Below are positions 32,010-41,377 of a DNA stretch of 64,000 nt, piece by piece. The stretch is from Terebella lapidaria (lineage: Eukaryota > Annelida > Polychaeta > Terebellida > Terebellidae), in assembly GCA_949152475.1 (NCBI GenBank), contig OX424560.1, positions 1,054,001 through 1,118,000 of the forward strand, in the 5' to 3' direction. The notes beneath the pieces were generated by a model. It saw only the letters and a list, made by a program, of their open reading frames with translations. It had not been told where the DNA came from and searched no databases. The translations under genes and the position numbers were made by a program. Numbering within the stretch: the stretch's first letter is position 1; each line of letters starts with the position of its first letter.

Positions 32010-32571
32010 GGCTATGGTCAGAACCTAGAGCAGCGACCGACCGATTAATAGCCTGCTCGGTCACTGCTGAGAATAAGCTGTGGAAGACGACAAGCAGTCT
32101 AAATAGCATGTGGTCACAAATCAGAACGGCGACTGGCCGATTTTGCATTATCAGCTGGTGCTGCCTATTCGATTTTTAGAGTTTACACAAGATTTACGAA
32201 GCCCTAGCGATGCCCGGCTGTTGCCCTGTCGACTTACTGCCCAGTAACCCACCGATTTTGAAATCACCGTCCGTTGATCAACCGATCTCCCGGCCGACCG
32301 GGCGGTAAATATTTATTTGATATTGCAGCCTTAATTATTTTTGCTGGTTGACGGCGATCGCTCGATGAGGCATGTGCCGATTAAAACAGTGTCAAGCATC
32401 GAGCATATTGTGGTCGGCGAGTGAAAACTGGTCAGGCGCCGGCGGCGATTGGGTGATGTGTGCAATAGCAACAGCGACTGATAAAACACCACAGCAGCGG
32501 CTGGGCGGATACCGCCCGATATCCAGACGAAATTAGCTAAAACTCGCTCCTCTTGAGGTTGTACCATGGCC
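32010..32571 (+). mobile_element. MITE-like element A (TWA target site)
   Basis: Starts GGCTATGGTCAGAACCT, ends AGGTTGTACCATGGCC (imperfect inverted repeat). TTA precedes and TAA follows. The interior is GC-richer with repeated CGACCG and GGGCGG words and contains no transposase. Three-base TWA target sites and the absence of coding suggest a PIF/Harbinger-type non-autonomous element. The family is inferred. Confidence 0.6.
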
Positions 32572-32574
32572 TAA

Positions 32575-33223
32575 GGCTATGGTCAGAACCTAGAGCAGCG
32601 ACCGCCCGATTAGTAGCCTGCTCGGTCAGTGCTGGAAATCAGGCATCGCCCAGCAGTTTTGGGAAACGGCGAGCAGTCTGTGAGCATGTGGTGACAAATC
32701 AGAATGACGACTGATGAATTATGAACTGGTGCTGTTTCTATTTCATGATTTTTAGATTTTGCAAAAGATATACAAAGCTCTACCGATGCCCGGCCGTTGA
32801 ACGGTCGATATACTGCCCAGTCACTCACCCATTTTAAAGTCACCGTCCGTTGATCGACCAATCTCCTAGCCTCGTCCGGTCGATAAATGCTCATCAATCT
32901 TCCATACGGCAGTCTCGATTATTTTTGCATCAATTGGTCAACGGCGATCGCTCGATTAGGTAGGTGCCTGGGCGGAGAACGATCAGGCAGTGGCAGGTAT
33001 CGAGCATATCGTGGTCGGCGAGTGAAAACTGGTCAGGTGCCGCTATAATTTTAACTACGCATTGAATTTTCAGCAGCGATCGGGCGATGTGTAAAATACT
33101 AACAGCGACTGTTGAAACACCAGCAGTGCCTGGGCGGCGGCCGCACGATGTCCGGACGAAATTGGCTAAAAACTCGCTGCTCGGTCGCCGAGCAGGTTAT
33201 TTTTTTAGGTTGTGACCATAGCC
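32575..33223 (+). mobile_element. MITE-like element B, adjacent to A
   Basis: Starts GGCTATGGTCAGAACCTAGA and ends AGGTTGTGACCATAGCC, its near-perfect inverted repeat. TAA lies before and TTA after. The internal sequence parallels element A (GCAGCGACCG, CCTGCTCGGTCA, ATCGAGCATATCGTGGTCGG near 33,000, mirrored order kept), with a longer 3' half. It shares the TAA with element A, so the two sit head to tail with no other spacer. Confidence 0.65.
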
Positions 33224-33226
33224 TTA

Positions 33227-33590
33227 GTTGTATGCTGCCCAGAGAGTTGAGAATGTGTAGGGTGATCAATACCCTAAGGTTGGGGCTAAATCATAAACTA
33301 CGTTTGATAAAATATGACTCACTCAGGCTACAACGAGCGATCAAGTGCCACATTAAATGTGGTATTTTTTAAAACTGTTTTTATGTACTGTTTGTACATT
33401 TACAGCCATTTTTTTTTATGTCAAAATTCATCAGTCATTCAGTATAATATAGCAACAAAGGTGTAGCAGGTTGCAGCGGCCTACTCCACATCTACAGTTA
33501 GTTACTCTAGTTTTTTATTGCACTCAATTAATCAGAGATGGGCTGTAAAAAGCTTGATTCATGGACATGTCCACATACCAATCCAACAAC
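33227..33590. other. Unassigned spacer
   Basis: No motif seen apart from a short T-run near 33,410. Satellite-like words begin at about 33,595. Confidence 0.45.
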
Positions 33591-33594
33591 TCCA

Positions 33595-34705
33595 ATATTA
33601 CCACTGACCATAAACAGGCCTTACAGGTCTCCAACTGACTATAGACACGCCTCACAAGTCTCCCTTTGATCATAGACAGACCACACAAGTCACCTTCTGA
33701 CCATAGACAGCCTTCACATGTCTCTGTCTGACCACAGACAGCCCTCAGAAGTCACTTTCTTACCATAAACAGGCCTCACAAGTCTGCATTTGACACATAC
33801 AGACCCAAAATGTTTCCCTCTGGTTATAGACAGCCCGCACAGTCTCGTTTTGACCATAAAACAAGCCCCGTAACTCTACGTCTGGTCACAAACATGCCTC
33901 ACAATATTCCTTCTGACTGTAAGGAGGCCCCACAAGTCTCAGTATCATCTCACTGACCATGAACAGAGCTTACACACATCCTTTTGACCATGAACGGGCC
34001 TCACAAGTCTGCTTCAGACCCCGAAAGTCTCTCTCTGGCCATCGACAGGCCTCTCAAGTCTACCTCTGTCTATAAACAGGCCCTACAAGTCTCCTTCTGA
34101 CCATATGCAGACCACCCCCGTCTACCTTTACCTATAGAAAGACCTCACAAGTCTATCTCTGACCATAGAAAGGCCTCACAGATATATCTCTGTCAATGAA
34201 CAGGCCTCAATCGTCTACCTCTGACCATAGACAGGATTCACAAGTTTAATTCTGTCCAAGGACAGGCCTCATAAATCTACCTCTAACCACAGACCCAAGT
34301 TTCCATTTGACCACATACAGGCTTCTTAAGTCTCCCTCTGAACACAGATAGGGTTAGGAAGTCTACCTATATGGCTTGACGAGTCTCACTCTGACCATTG
34401 ACAGGCCTCACAAGTCTCCCTTTTACCATACACAGAGCTTACAATTCTACGTCTAACCATAGATATGCCTCTGAAGTCTCCTGCTGACTGTAGACAGTCC
34501 TCATAAGTCCCCGCCTGCCCACAGACAAGCCTCACAAGTCTACCTGTCACCACAGACAGGCCGCACAAGTTTCCTTATGACCACAGATCACAAATCTCCC
34601 TCTGATCATAAACATACCTCATATGTATCCATCTGACCATACACAGGCCTCACAAGTCTCCATTTCACCACAAAGAGGATTCCAAAGTCTCCATATTGAC
34701 AAGCA
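33595..34705 (+). repeat. Degenerate 31-bp satellite, block 1
   Basis: About 36 diverged units built on CTGACCATAGACAGGCCTC followed by ACAAGTCTCCCT. Unit length varies from about 26 to 35 bp and many units are mutated, in contrast to the homogeneous array at 46.4-54.4 kb. This is the old edge of the satellite domain. Confidence 0.9.
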
Positions 34706-34845
34706 TCAGATGTATCTCCATATATAAACATATGTATATATTCACAACCTTTTTGTAACAATCAGACAACCATCTTGTTACATTAACATTTTGCTACATG
34801 GGTTGTGTGACAAACAAGTCAACTCAATGGCAACTAACCGTCAGA
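34706..34845 (+). repeat. AT-rich/CAACCTTTTTGTAAC linker
   Basis: ATATATAAACATATGTATAT, then TTCACAACCTTTTTGTAACA, a second TTGTTACATTAACATTTTGC and GACAAACAAGTCAACTCAAT. The same ordered linker recurs at about 41,625, 42,025, 42,945, 43,885, 44,285, 45,205, 46,140, 57,530, 58,440, 60,525, 61,420, 62,355 and 63,290, and inverted at about 42,600, 44,870, 57,190 and 61,120. Confidence 0.9.
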
Positions 34846-35745
34846 AGTCTCCGTCTGAACATTATCGGGCCTCACTACTCACTAGCTTCCCGTGGCCTCA
34901 AAAGTCCATGCTGAACATAGTCAGGCCTCATAATTATCATACTGACCATCGATGGAACTCACAAGTCTCCCTCTGACAATATCCAGGCCACACAAGTCTA
35001 AAGTGGCCTATAGATAGACCTCACAATACTAGTATTACATTCCAGTCCATGAACAGGCCCTACAAATCTACCTCTGACCATAGGCCTCATTAGTCTGCAC
35101 ATAAATATAGACAGGATTCTGTCCACAGACAAGCCTCAGACATTCACCTCAGACCATAGACAGGTCTCAGAGGTATACCTATGACCATAGACAGGCTTCA
35201 CATTCTCCCTTCGACTATAAACAGATCTCATAGTTCTCCCTGTGACCATAGACAGGCCTGACTTGTCTCCCTTTTAAAATAAACAGGCCTCAGAATTCGC
35301 CATCGGACCACAGACAGGCCTCACAAGTCTCCATCTGACCACATACAGGCCTCACAGGTCTCCCTCTGATCACAGACAGGCCTCACAAGTCTCCATCCGA
35401 CCACAGACAGGCCTCACAAGTCTCCATCTGACCACAGACAGGCCTCACAGGTCTCCCTCTTACCACAGACAGGCCTCACAGGTCTCCATCCGACCACAGA
35501 CAGGCCTCACAGGTCTCCCTCTGACCACAGACAGGCCTAGCACGTCGACTGCTGACCATAAACAGGCCTAACATGTCTAAACAAGCCTCACTATCTCCAC
35601 AATGCCCATGGACAGATCTAACATATCTACCTTTGACCACAGACCGGCCAAACAAGTCTACCTCTTATCATAAACAGGCCTCATAAGTATCTATCTGACC
35701 ATGGACAGGCCAATCCCCATCTGACCACACCCAAGTCTCCCCATA
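34846..35745 (+). repeat. Degenerate 31-bp satellite, block 2
   Basis: Continues the satellite. A cleaner sub-block at about 35,320-35,540 has seven near-identical units of the CACAGACAGGCCTCACAAG type, showing local homogenisation inside older sequence. Confidence 0.9.
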
Positions 35746-36275
35746 GACTCACCATATATAAATATATTTCTATAACTAGACATAAAAGCATATAGGCTTT
35801 GTGGCATCCCCCAGTTTTTCTTTTCTTTTCTAATGATGAAACTTGACTGATATAATAATAAACATACCAGGATTATTGAACACAGGTGGGAGTGAGAGCT
35901 CAAATTATAGCAGTTGCTCACTAGACAAATGCCCATCAGATATTTGCCATCAGAGTATACTTATTCAGTGTGTTTCTGGCTTCCACAATATTCTTCAGGT
36001 ACTATTGCCGAATGTAAAACAATATGCTTTTAAAGAATCGCCTGTTATATTGATAGTACATTTTAATTATATATTTTCTTTTAATCATATTTCAAGAACA
36101 TTTCAATAAGTATTAAATGTACAGATATTCAAATGAAAATTTCTACATTCATAATACAAGTAAAAAGGAACTTATTCTGGGTTCTGACTAAGTAAAACAA
36201 TGATAATTTGGTCACTGCATGTGAAATACAGCTAGAAAACAAAACAATGCATATAGTTTCAACCAGATAAACACA
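35746..36275. other. AT-rich spacer before the LINE
   Basis: Holds AACTAGACAT and GGCTTTGTGGCATCCC at 35,775-35,810; the same two words in the same order occur at 39,420-39,465, on the other side of the LINE. No gene is seen. Confidence 0.5.
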
Positions 36276-37640
36276 GTGCTGTTTAAGCTGAATACAATTG
36301 ACTGGCAACCAAGGCCAAGGCATACCTTCAATTACCGACCGATTAGCCTCTTACCTGTTGTAAACAAATTACTTGAGAAACTGCTTGCGAAAAGGCTGCG
36401 ATCATTTCTACAGAAATACCACATATTCTATGATTACCAATTTGGATTTAGGACTGGCCACTCCACTTCACAGGCCCTACTAGAAATAATGCATAATATC
36501 CGCAGCTACTTGGACAAGGGGGAAAATGTATTGGGTTTATACTTAGACTTAAAAAAAGCGTTTGACACAGTGAACCACTCTATTCTGAAGCAAAAACTAT
36601 ACAATTATGGGATACGGGGAAAATGTCATGACCTATTAACTAGTTATCTAACTGATAGGAAGCAATATATGTATGTCAACGGAGTATACTCCAATGAAAA
36701 AGTAGTTGACACAGGGGTTCCTCAAGGTTCTGTACTGGGGCCACTCTTATTCTTAATTTACGTGAACGACATTAAAAATGCTGTACCCAATATTGCAATT
36801 CGACTGTTCGCAGACGACACAAATGTGTTTCTACACAACGCCAATTGTTCCCAACTTGTAGCGAATGCTAAGGAAACAACTAAAATACTCAAAGTATGGT
36901 TTGACGTTAACAAACTGACATTACACTTGGGAAAAACAAACTTTATGATTTTTCATTCAAAACAAAATACTAGTCATGTATGTATAGATAATTTCAATGT
37001 CGGTGATAACACCATCACTAAAACCAGTGTCACTAAATACCTGGGATTATTAATTGATGACCAACTGTCATGGAAACCCCATGTACAGGAACTGTGTAAT
37101 CAACTAGTCAAATATACTGGGATTTTCTTCAGGACAAGGGATTTAATACCACATTCTGTGGCAATTCAACTATATTACACATTTGTCTATTCACGAATAT
37201 CATACTGTATAGAAGTATATGGATTAGCCAAATCGAGTACTCTCCACCCATTACAGATCATGCAAAATAGAATTCTTAAAATATTGACAAACAAACCATT
37301 ACGGTACTCGACCTCGACCCTATACTCTAACCTTGAACTCCTTAAGGTCCACGACATACATTTGTACAGAATGTACATTTTACTACATAAATATAAACAT
37401 AACAAGTTACCTGTCTTATTCAAAAATATTCTTAATCCAAATTCTGAAAATTCAACTATTACTACTAGACACAACCAGCTTTTCAGTACCACTAAATTCA
37501 ATACATATCAAGGTAAATTGCTCCTGAACAACTATTGTTCGAGGTTGTGGGTTGGTCTCACTGATGACATAAAATTTTGCCAATCGAACTCCACTTTCAA
37601 AGAAAAACTTCGTTCTCACCTTATCCATAAATATGAATAA
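36276..37640 (+). CDS. LINE reverse transcriptase, 5'-truncated but open
   Basis: A 454-codon open frame. The homologous part begins at NYRPISLLPVVNKLLEKLL (about residue 20), followed by QFGFRTGHSTSQALL, LYLDLKKAFDTVNHSIL (motif A, catalytic Asp), LTSYLTDRKQYM, GVPQGSVLGPLLFLIYVND, RLFADDTNVF (catalytic FADD), LTLHLGKTNFMIF, TKYLGLLIDDQLSWKPHV, and a C-terminal segment LQIMQNRILKILTNKP, LLNNYCSRLW and STFKEKLRSHLIHKYE. This is a Jockey/CR1-type RT with no visible lesion. Its endonuclease is missing and the first 20 residues are not family-like, so the ATG at 36,276 is probably a chance start at the truncation point. It is the best-preserved coding sequence in the window. Confidence 0.85.
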   Translation: MLFKLNTIDWQPRPRHTFNYRPISLLPVVNKLLEKLLAKRLRSFLQKYHIFYDYQFGFRTGHSTSQALLEIMHNIRSYLDKGENVLGLYLDLKKAFDTVNHSILKQKLYNYGIRGKCHDLLTSYLTDRKQYMYVNGVYSNEKVVDTGVPQGSVLGPLLFLIYVNDIKNAVPNIAIRLFADDTNVFLHNANCSQLVANAKETTKILKVWFDVNKLTLHLGKTNFMIFHSKQNTSHVCIDNFNVGDNTITKTSVTKYLGLLIDDQLSWKPHVQELCNQLVKYTGIFFRTRDLIPHSVAIQLYYTFVYSRISYCIEVYGLAKSSTLHPLQIMQNRILKILTNKPLRYSTSTLYSNLELLKVHDIHLYRMYILLHKYKHNKLPVLFKNILNPNSENSTITTRHNQLFSTTKFNTYQGKLLLNNYCSRLWVGLTDDIKFCQSNSTFKEKLRSHLIHKYE

Positions 37641-38631
37641 AATCACAAATCATGTCATCACGGGCTATAAATACAACCTCTGCACACAAGAGAAATCACA
37701 TGCAAATTATTACATTACATATGGTCACTCAGACATTGTATTTTAATGGATCTCCACCTATCCTACTGTAGTGTTGTAAAGGTGATTCCTTGTATTGCAT
37801 GTGCTTGCTATTCTCATTGTATTATTCGCTATCCTGTCTTTGTATGGAAAGTTCTACCTAACACCATCCATTATTATTCCTATTAATCCTATCATTAAAC
37901 ACTAGAAATATCATTTATTCAAGGCATGTTACAACTTGACTTTGGATAAATCAAACCTATGTAACTTCAACAATGTATTGTTTGTACACTTTTGTGTGTC
38001 TGCTAGCTACATGTTCATGATGTTAGACACTGACAAACACAATGACCTAATCCTGCGGGGGATTACGGGGGTTGTCCCCACCTTTACCGCGATCTTCTGT
38101 AGGGCACTAATACACCCACATACCAAACATAACACCACAAATATATACCTGTCCAGTGTGGTCACAGGGTTTGCTCCCAACCGTCTGGGTGCATTGGACA
38201 GTGCATAACACACATACACAAAACCGCAACACAAACGGTTCATGTTCACTGTGTCTTATTATCATCTCATTATGTCAGTTAGGTGTCGCGTTCCGTTCAT
38301 TCTATTCTAATATCATTATTGTACTAAGAGAATATGTATCGATATTACCCTGTATAAATCTGTTATTAAGTTTTATTACTAATCATACTAATTAGTAAAT
38401 ATATAGTCCTACACTCCTAATATGTATATATGTAGATAAGTTATTTCTGTTTCACTGTGCTTTTGTATGTAAGTAAAAATATAAGTTTTCACCAGGGTCG
38501 CCAGCTCGATGAGTGGATAACTCCTCTGGCGTCCCGCCTATGTACAAACCTAAGTTGAAAGTGTTTTGGTATTCCATTTGTTGTTTTTGTTACATAGGTT
38601 AAATAAATTCTGTTCTGTTCTGTTCTGTTCA
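36290..38631 (+). mobile_element. 5'-truncated LINE with (TTCTG)n tail
   Basis: Includes the RT frame, about 1 kb of 3' UTR, AATAAA just before the tail and four TTCTG units at 38,608-38,630. The pentanucleotide tail parallels TTCTA at 17,024-17,040. Both this element and the fragment at 16,488-17,035 are 5' truncated, as expected from target-primed reverse transcription. Confidence 0.8.
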
Positions 38632-39030
38632 AAGCTGTTATCTTCAGCTTGGCTCATCATTATATAGCCACCTTTCGTTTTCTTTAGAAAGGGAAGGAGG
38701 GCATTGTTCCAACCTGTTGGTGTTAGTACATGACATTGTATAGTAAACTGGGGTGAGGGGACAGGAGAAGGGGAAGGAGGTGGGGGGGGGGGGAGGGGGC
38801 AGTGCATACAAGTCACTGATACATTGCTACATTCATATGCAGATAAATACTGGCTGACAGGGGAGGGGGGGGGGGGTTGGCTTGGGGTATTGCCTTAACA
38901 CTTTTTGAACAGGTGATGTATTTAATTAACACCAGGTTGTGTAGATCAGTGGCAGTCTGACAGCAAGTTTACTGGTTCCTGGACATGTATAGATAATCAG
39001 TCAGTGGGATTGTCTACTCAACATATATTG
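38632..39030. other. Spacer with long G-runs
   Basis: G-rich plus-strand tracts at about 38,748-38,800 and 38,863-38,878 could form G-quadruplexes. No gene is supported; the minus-strand ORF at 38,550-38,816 is mostly the proline run from the G-tract. Confidence 0.5.
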
Positions 39031-39470
39031 TATGCTTATCACAAAGCATTTGAGCGATGAATCAGCAAAAATTCTTTCAAGCTCTAGGTTGAAGGTCGTT
39101 TGACGGATTGATCCCAAAATCGATAGGATTCTTCCCTGGTGGTATATGAACTTCTATGGAAAGATTTGTAGCCATGGCTGAATACTTTTCGAGTTATCGC
39201 ATGGAAACCAAGTGTCAAAAAACAACCTTGATTTCATCCTCACGGACCTCGGATCCGGCTCAAAAACAATAGGGTTCTTCCACATATCATTTCTGACCAG
39301 TGGTGAAAATTTGGCAAAGATACATCGAGGCAAACTAAAGTTATCGTCCGGAAACCTAACGGCGGAAGAAAACAAAATGACAAAAACATAAGGCCTCCCG
39401 ATTTTCAATCGGGATGCCTAACTAGACATTAGAGCCTAAACATGCTAAAGGCTTTGTGGCATCCCTCATT
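39030..39470 (+). repeat. Dispersed repeat ending in a hairpin, copy 1
   Basis: Contains two GTTATCG(C/T)..GGAAACC boxes (about 39,193 and 39,342) and ends in the hairpin AGGCCTCCCGATT / AATCGGGATGCCT at 39,391-39,419, stem 13 bp with one mismatch and a TTC loop. The terminal 85 bp recurs at 39,887-39,973. Confidence 0.65.
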
Positions 39471-39886
39471 TTTCTGGAAGGTATCGTTCTAATTGTGTGA
39501 CTGATGTTTGGAGCAAGTCGGACAATTTACTATAATCTGCATGGTGAAGTTACATGTACATGTATCACTGCAGTGCCTGTAAATCCCCTCACCCCATTTG
39601 CCTTTTTGATGGGTTATCACCTAGCTGTCCAGTTTGGCCAGTTTATTCCATATAAACACACTTCGCTCTAGGCCCCTACTCCCCCACCCCACCAGACACT
39701 AGCAGACAGCCCGCCACAGAACTATAGTGATGGGATGGGGTAGCCTGGGTAGGTGGCAGAGGGGGGCTGGTGGGTGGGGAGCTATGTGTGTGTGGGAGGC
39801 AGAATGGATTGACAACTTAACATGACAGTCAGGCACAAGGGCCTGGGGGGTGGGGGGTGGCCGAGTGTGGGGAAAAATTAATGAAG
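39471..39886. other. Spacer, G/C-rich runs
   Basis: Low-complexity CCCCACCC and GGGTGGGG tracts at 39,675-39,860. No gene. Confidence 0.45.
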
Positions 39887-39976
39887 GCTAACAAAAGTTA
39901 TCATCTTGAAACCAAACGGCGGAAAAAAAGCAGACAGAAACATAAGGCCTCCCGATTTCCAATCGGGATGCCTAAT
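39887..39976 (+). repeat. Hairpin-ended repeat, copy 2
   Basis: AAAGTTATC, AAACGGCGGAA, ACATAAGGCCTCCCGATT then AATCGGGATGCCTAA. The hairpin is at 39,945-39,973. It is the same as the end of copy 1 with about ten differences. Confidence 0.7.
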
Positions 39977-40077
39977 TACAACCACTTTGTGACAATCAGG
40001 CAACCATTTTGCTACATTAACATTTTGCAACATAGGTTGTGTGACAAGTGAGTCACCTTAATGGCAAATAAATGTGG

Positions 40078-40382
40078 AGGTCGGTGGCGCAGTGAGAAAG
40101 GTGGCCGGCTCGTGATCCAAAGGTCCTGGGTTCGAGTCACTGGCTGGATTGCTGTGTTATTTCACTAGTGTCCTTAGGCAAGGTATTTATCACCAACTGT
40201 CTAATCTACACCCAGGGTTAAATGGGTGCCAGACACATAATGGGTCATGTATAGAGCGCTTTGACTGTGGCTGCTCCAAGTACTGGTACTCAGACTGGGG
40301 GTCAAAGTGTGAAGTGCCTCTGAAAGCATACATCCGCTGTAAAGAGCGCTATATCAAATGCGATAACTTTACCTTTACCTTG
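40078..40382 (+). mobile_element. tRNA-derived SINE
   Basis: The 5' part is tRNA-like: box A TGGCGCAGTGAG (40,085-40,096) and box B GGTTCGAGTC (40,129-40,138), 44 bp apart. The body carries CTTTGACTGTGGCTGCTCC, the tail ends AAGAGCGCTATATCAAATGC and short CTTTAC repeats. RNA polymerase III would transcribe it from the internal boxes. It lies between the linker repeat and satellite block 3. Box A is slightly off consensus (GAG for GGT). Confidence 0.85.
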
Positions 40383-40857
40383 ACAAGTCTATCTCTTACC
40401 ATCACATGCCCCACAAGTCAATGTCTTACCACACACAGGCCTCTGACCACAAACAGGCCTCACACGTCTCCCTCTGACTATCAATTGCAGACAGGCCTCC
40501 ATACATCCCTCTGACCATAAAAAGGCCTCATTGCTCTACGTCTGACCATGAACAGGCCTGACAAATCTACTCCTGTCTATGTCTTGGAAGTCTCAATCTG
40601 ACCATAGAGAGGCAGCACATCTCCATCTGACCACATGCTGTTCTCAAAGTTTAGAATTCGACCACAGACATACCTCACAAGTCTCCCTCTGACTATAGAC
40701 AGGCCTCCATTTCACCACAGACAGACCTCACAATTCTCCATCTGACCACAAACAGGTCCCTAGACATGTCCACAGAGAGACCAATGAACATGAACAGGCC
40801 ATACAATTCCCCCTCTTACCAAAAACAGGCCTCACATGTCCCCCTATGTGTATTGTT
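40383..40857 (+). repeat. Degenerate 31-bp satellite, block 3
   Basis: About 15 mutated units in the forward orientation, ending at TCACATGTCCCCC (about 40,845). Confidence 0.85.
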
Positions 40858-41125
40858 AGACTGAGACTTGTGAGACTTTTGAGGCCTGTTCCTGGTCAGA
40901 GAGAGACGTGTGAGGCATGTCTATGGTCAGAGGCAGAATATTGGGGCCTGTTTGTGGTCAAAAGGAGAATTATGAGGCCTGTGTATGGTCAGAGGGTGAT
41001 TTGTGAGGCCTGTGTATGGTCAGAGGGTGATTTGTGAGGCCTGTGTATGGTCAGAGGGTGATTTGTGAGGCCTGTCTATGGGTTGAAATAGATTTGTGAT
41101 GCCTGCCTATGGTCAGACAGAGACC
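40858..41125 (-). repeat. Satellite block in inverted orientation
   Basis: Here the plus strand reads the reverse complement (GTGAGGCCTGTGTATGGTCA), with three nearly identical copies at about 40,970-41,065. Orientation flips at about 40,858 and flips back by 41,390. Confidence 0.9.
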
Positions 41126-41376
41126 TGTTTTCCAGTAAACAAATGCACAGATCAACCCCATAGTGTGCCACACGCCTCAAAAGTAAGTATAAACGAATAT
41201 AATAACATTCTAGAGTGGCCACACTGTTGTAAAATAGAGCCACACGAATTGAATGGCAATGTCGGGTTTTCACTGTGGTATGTCATGTGGGACTACGACC
41301 CCCCCCCCCCCTTCCCTTATCTGGGGGTTGGAGAACCACTGCTGGGACTAGGCACTAGGCAGGTATGGCAAGTGAA
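41126..41376 (+). mobile_element. Half copy (right arm) of the foldback element
   Basis: Starts TTTTCCAGTAAACAAATGCG and ends CCACTGCTGGGACTAGGCAC, matching only the right arm of the full foldback elements; the left arm and the loop are absent. A C-run at about 41,300 is shared with the other copies. Confidence 0.8.
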
Positions 41377-41377
41377 C

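Noticed and set aside
39391..39423. Canonical Helitron 3' end
   Set aside because: The hairpin is only a few bases from CTAA and no 5' TC end or RepHel coding was found; kept as a lead, not a call.
40078..40160. Genuine tRNA gene at the SINE head
   Set aside because: Boxes A and B fit, but the acceptor stem does not close and the SINE body follows directly.
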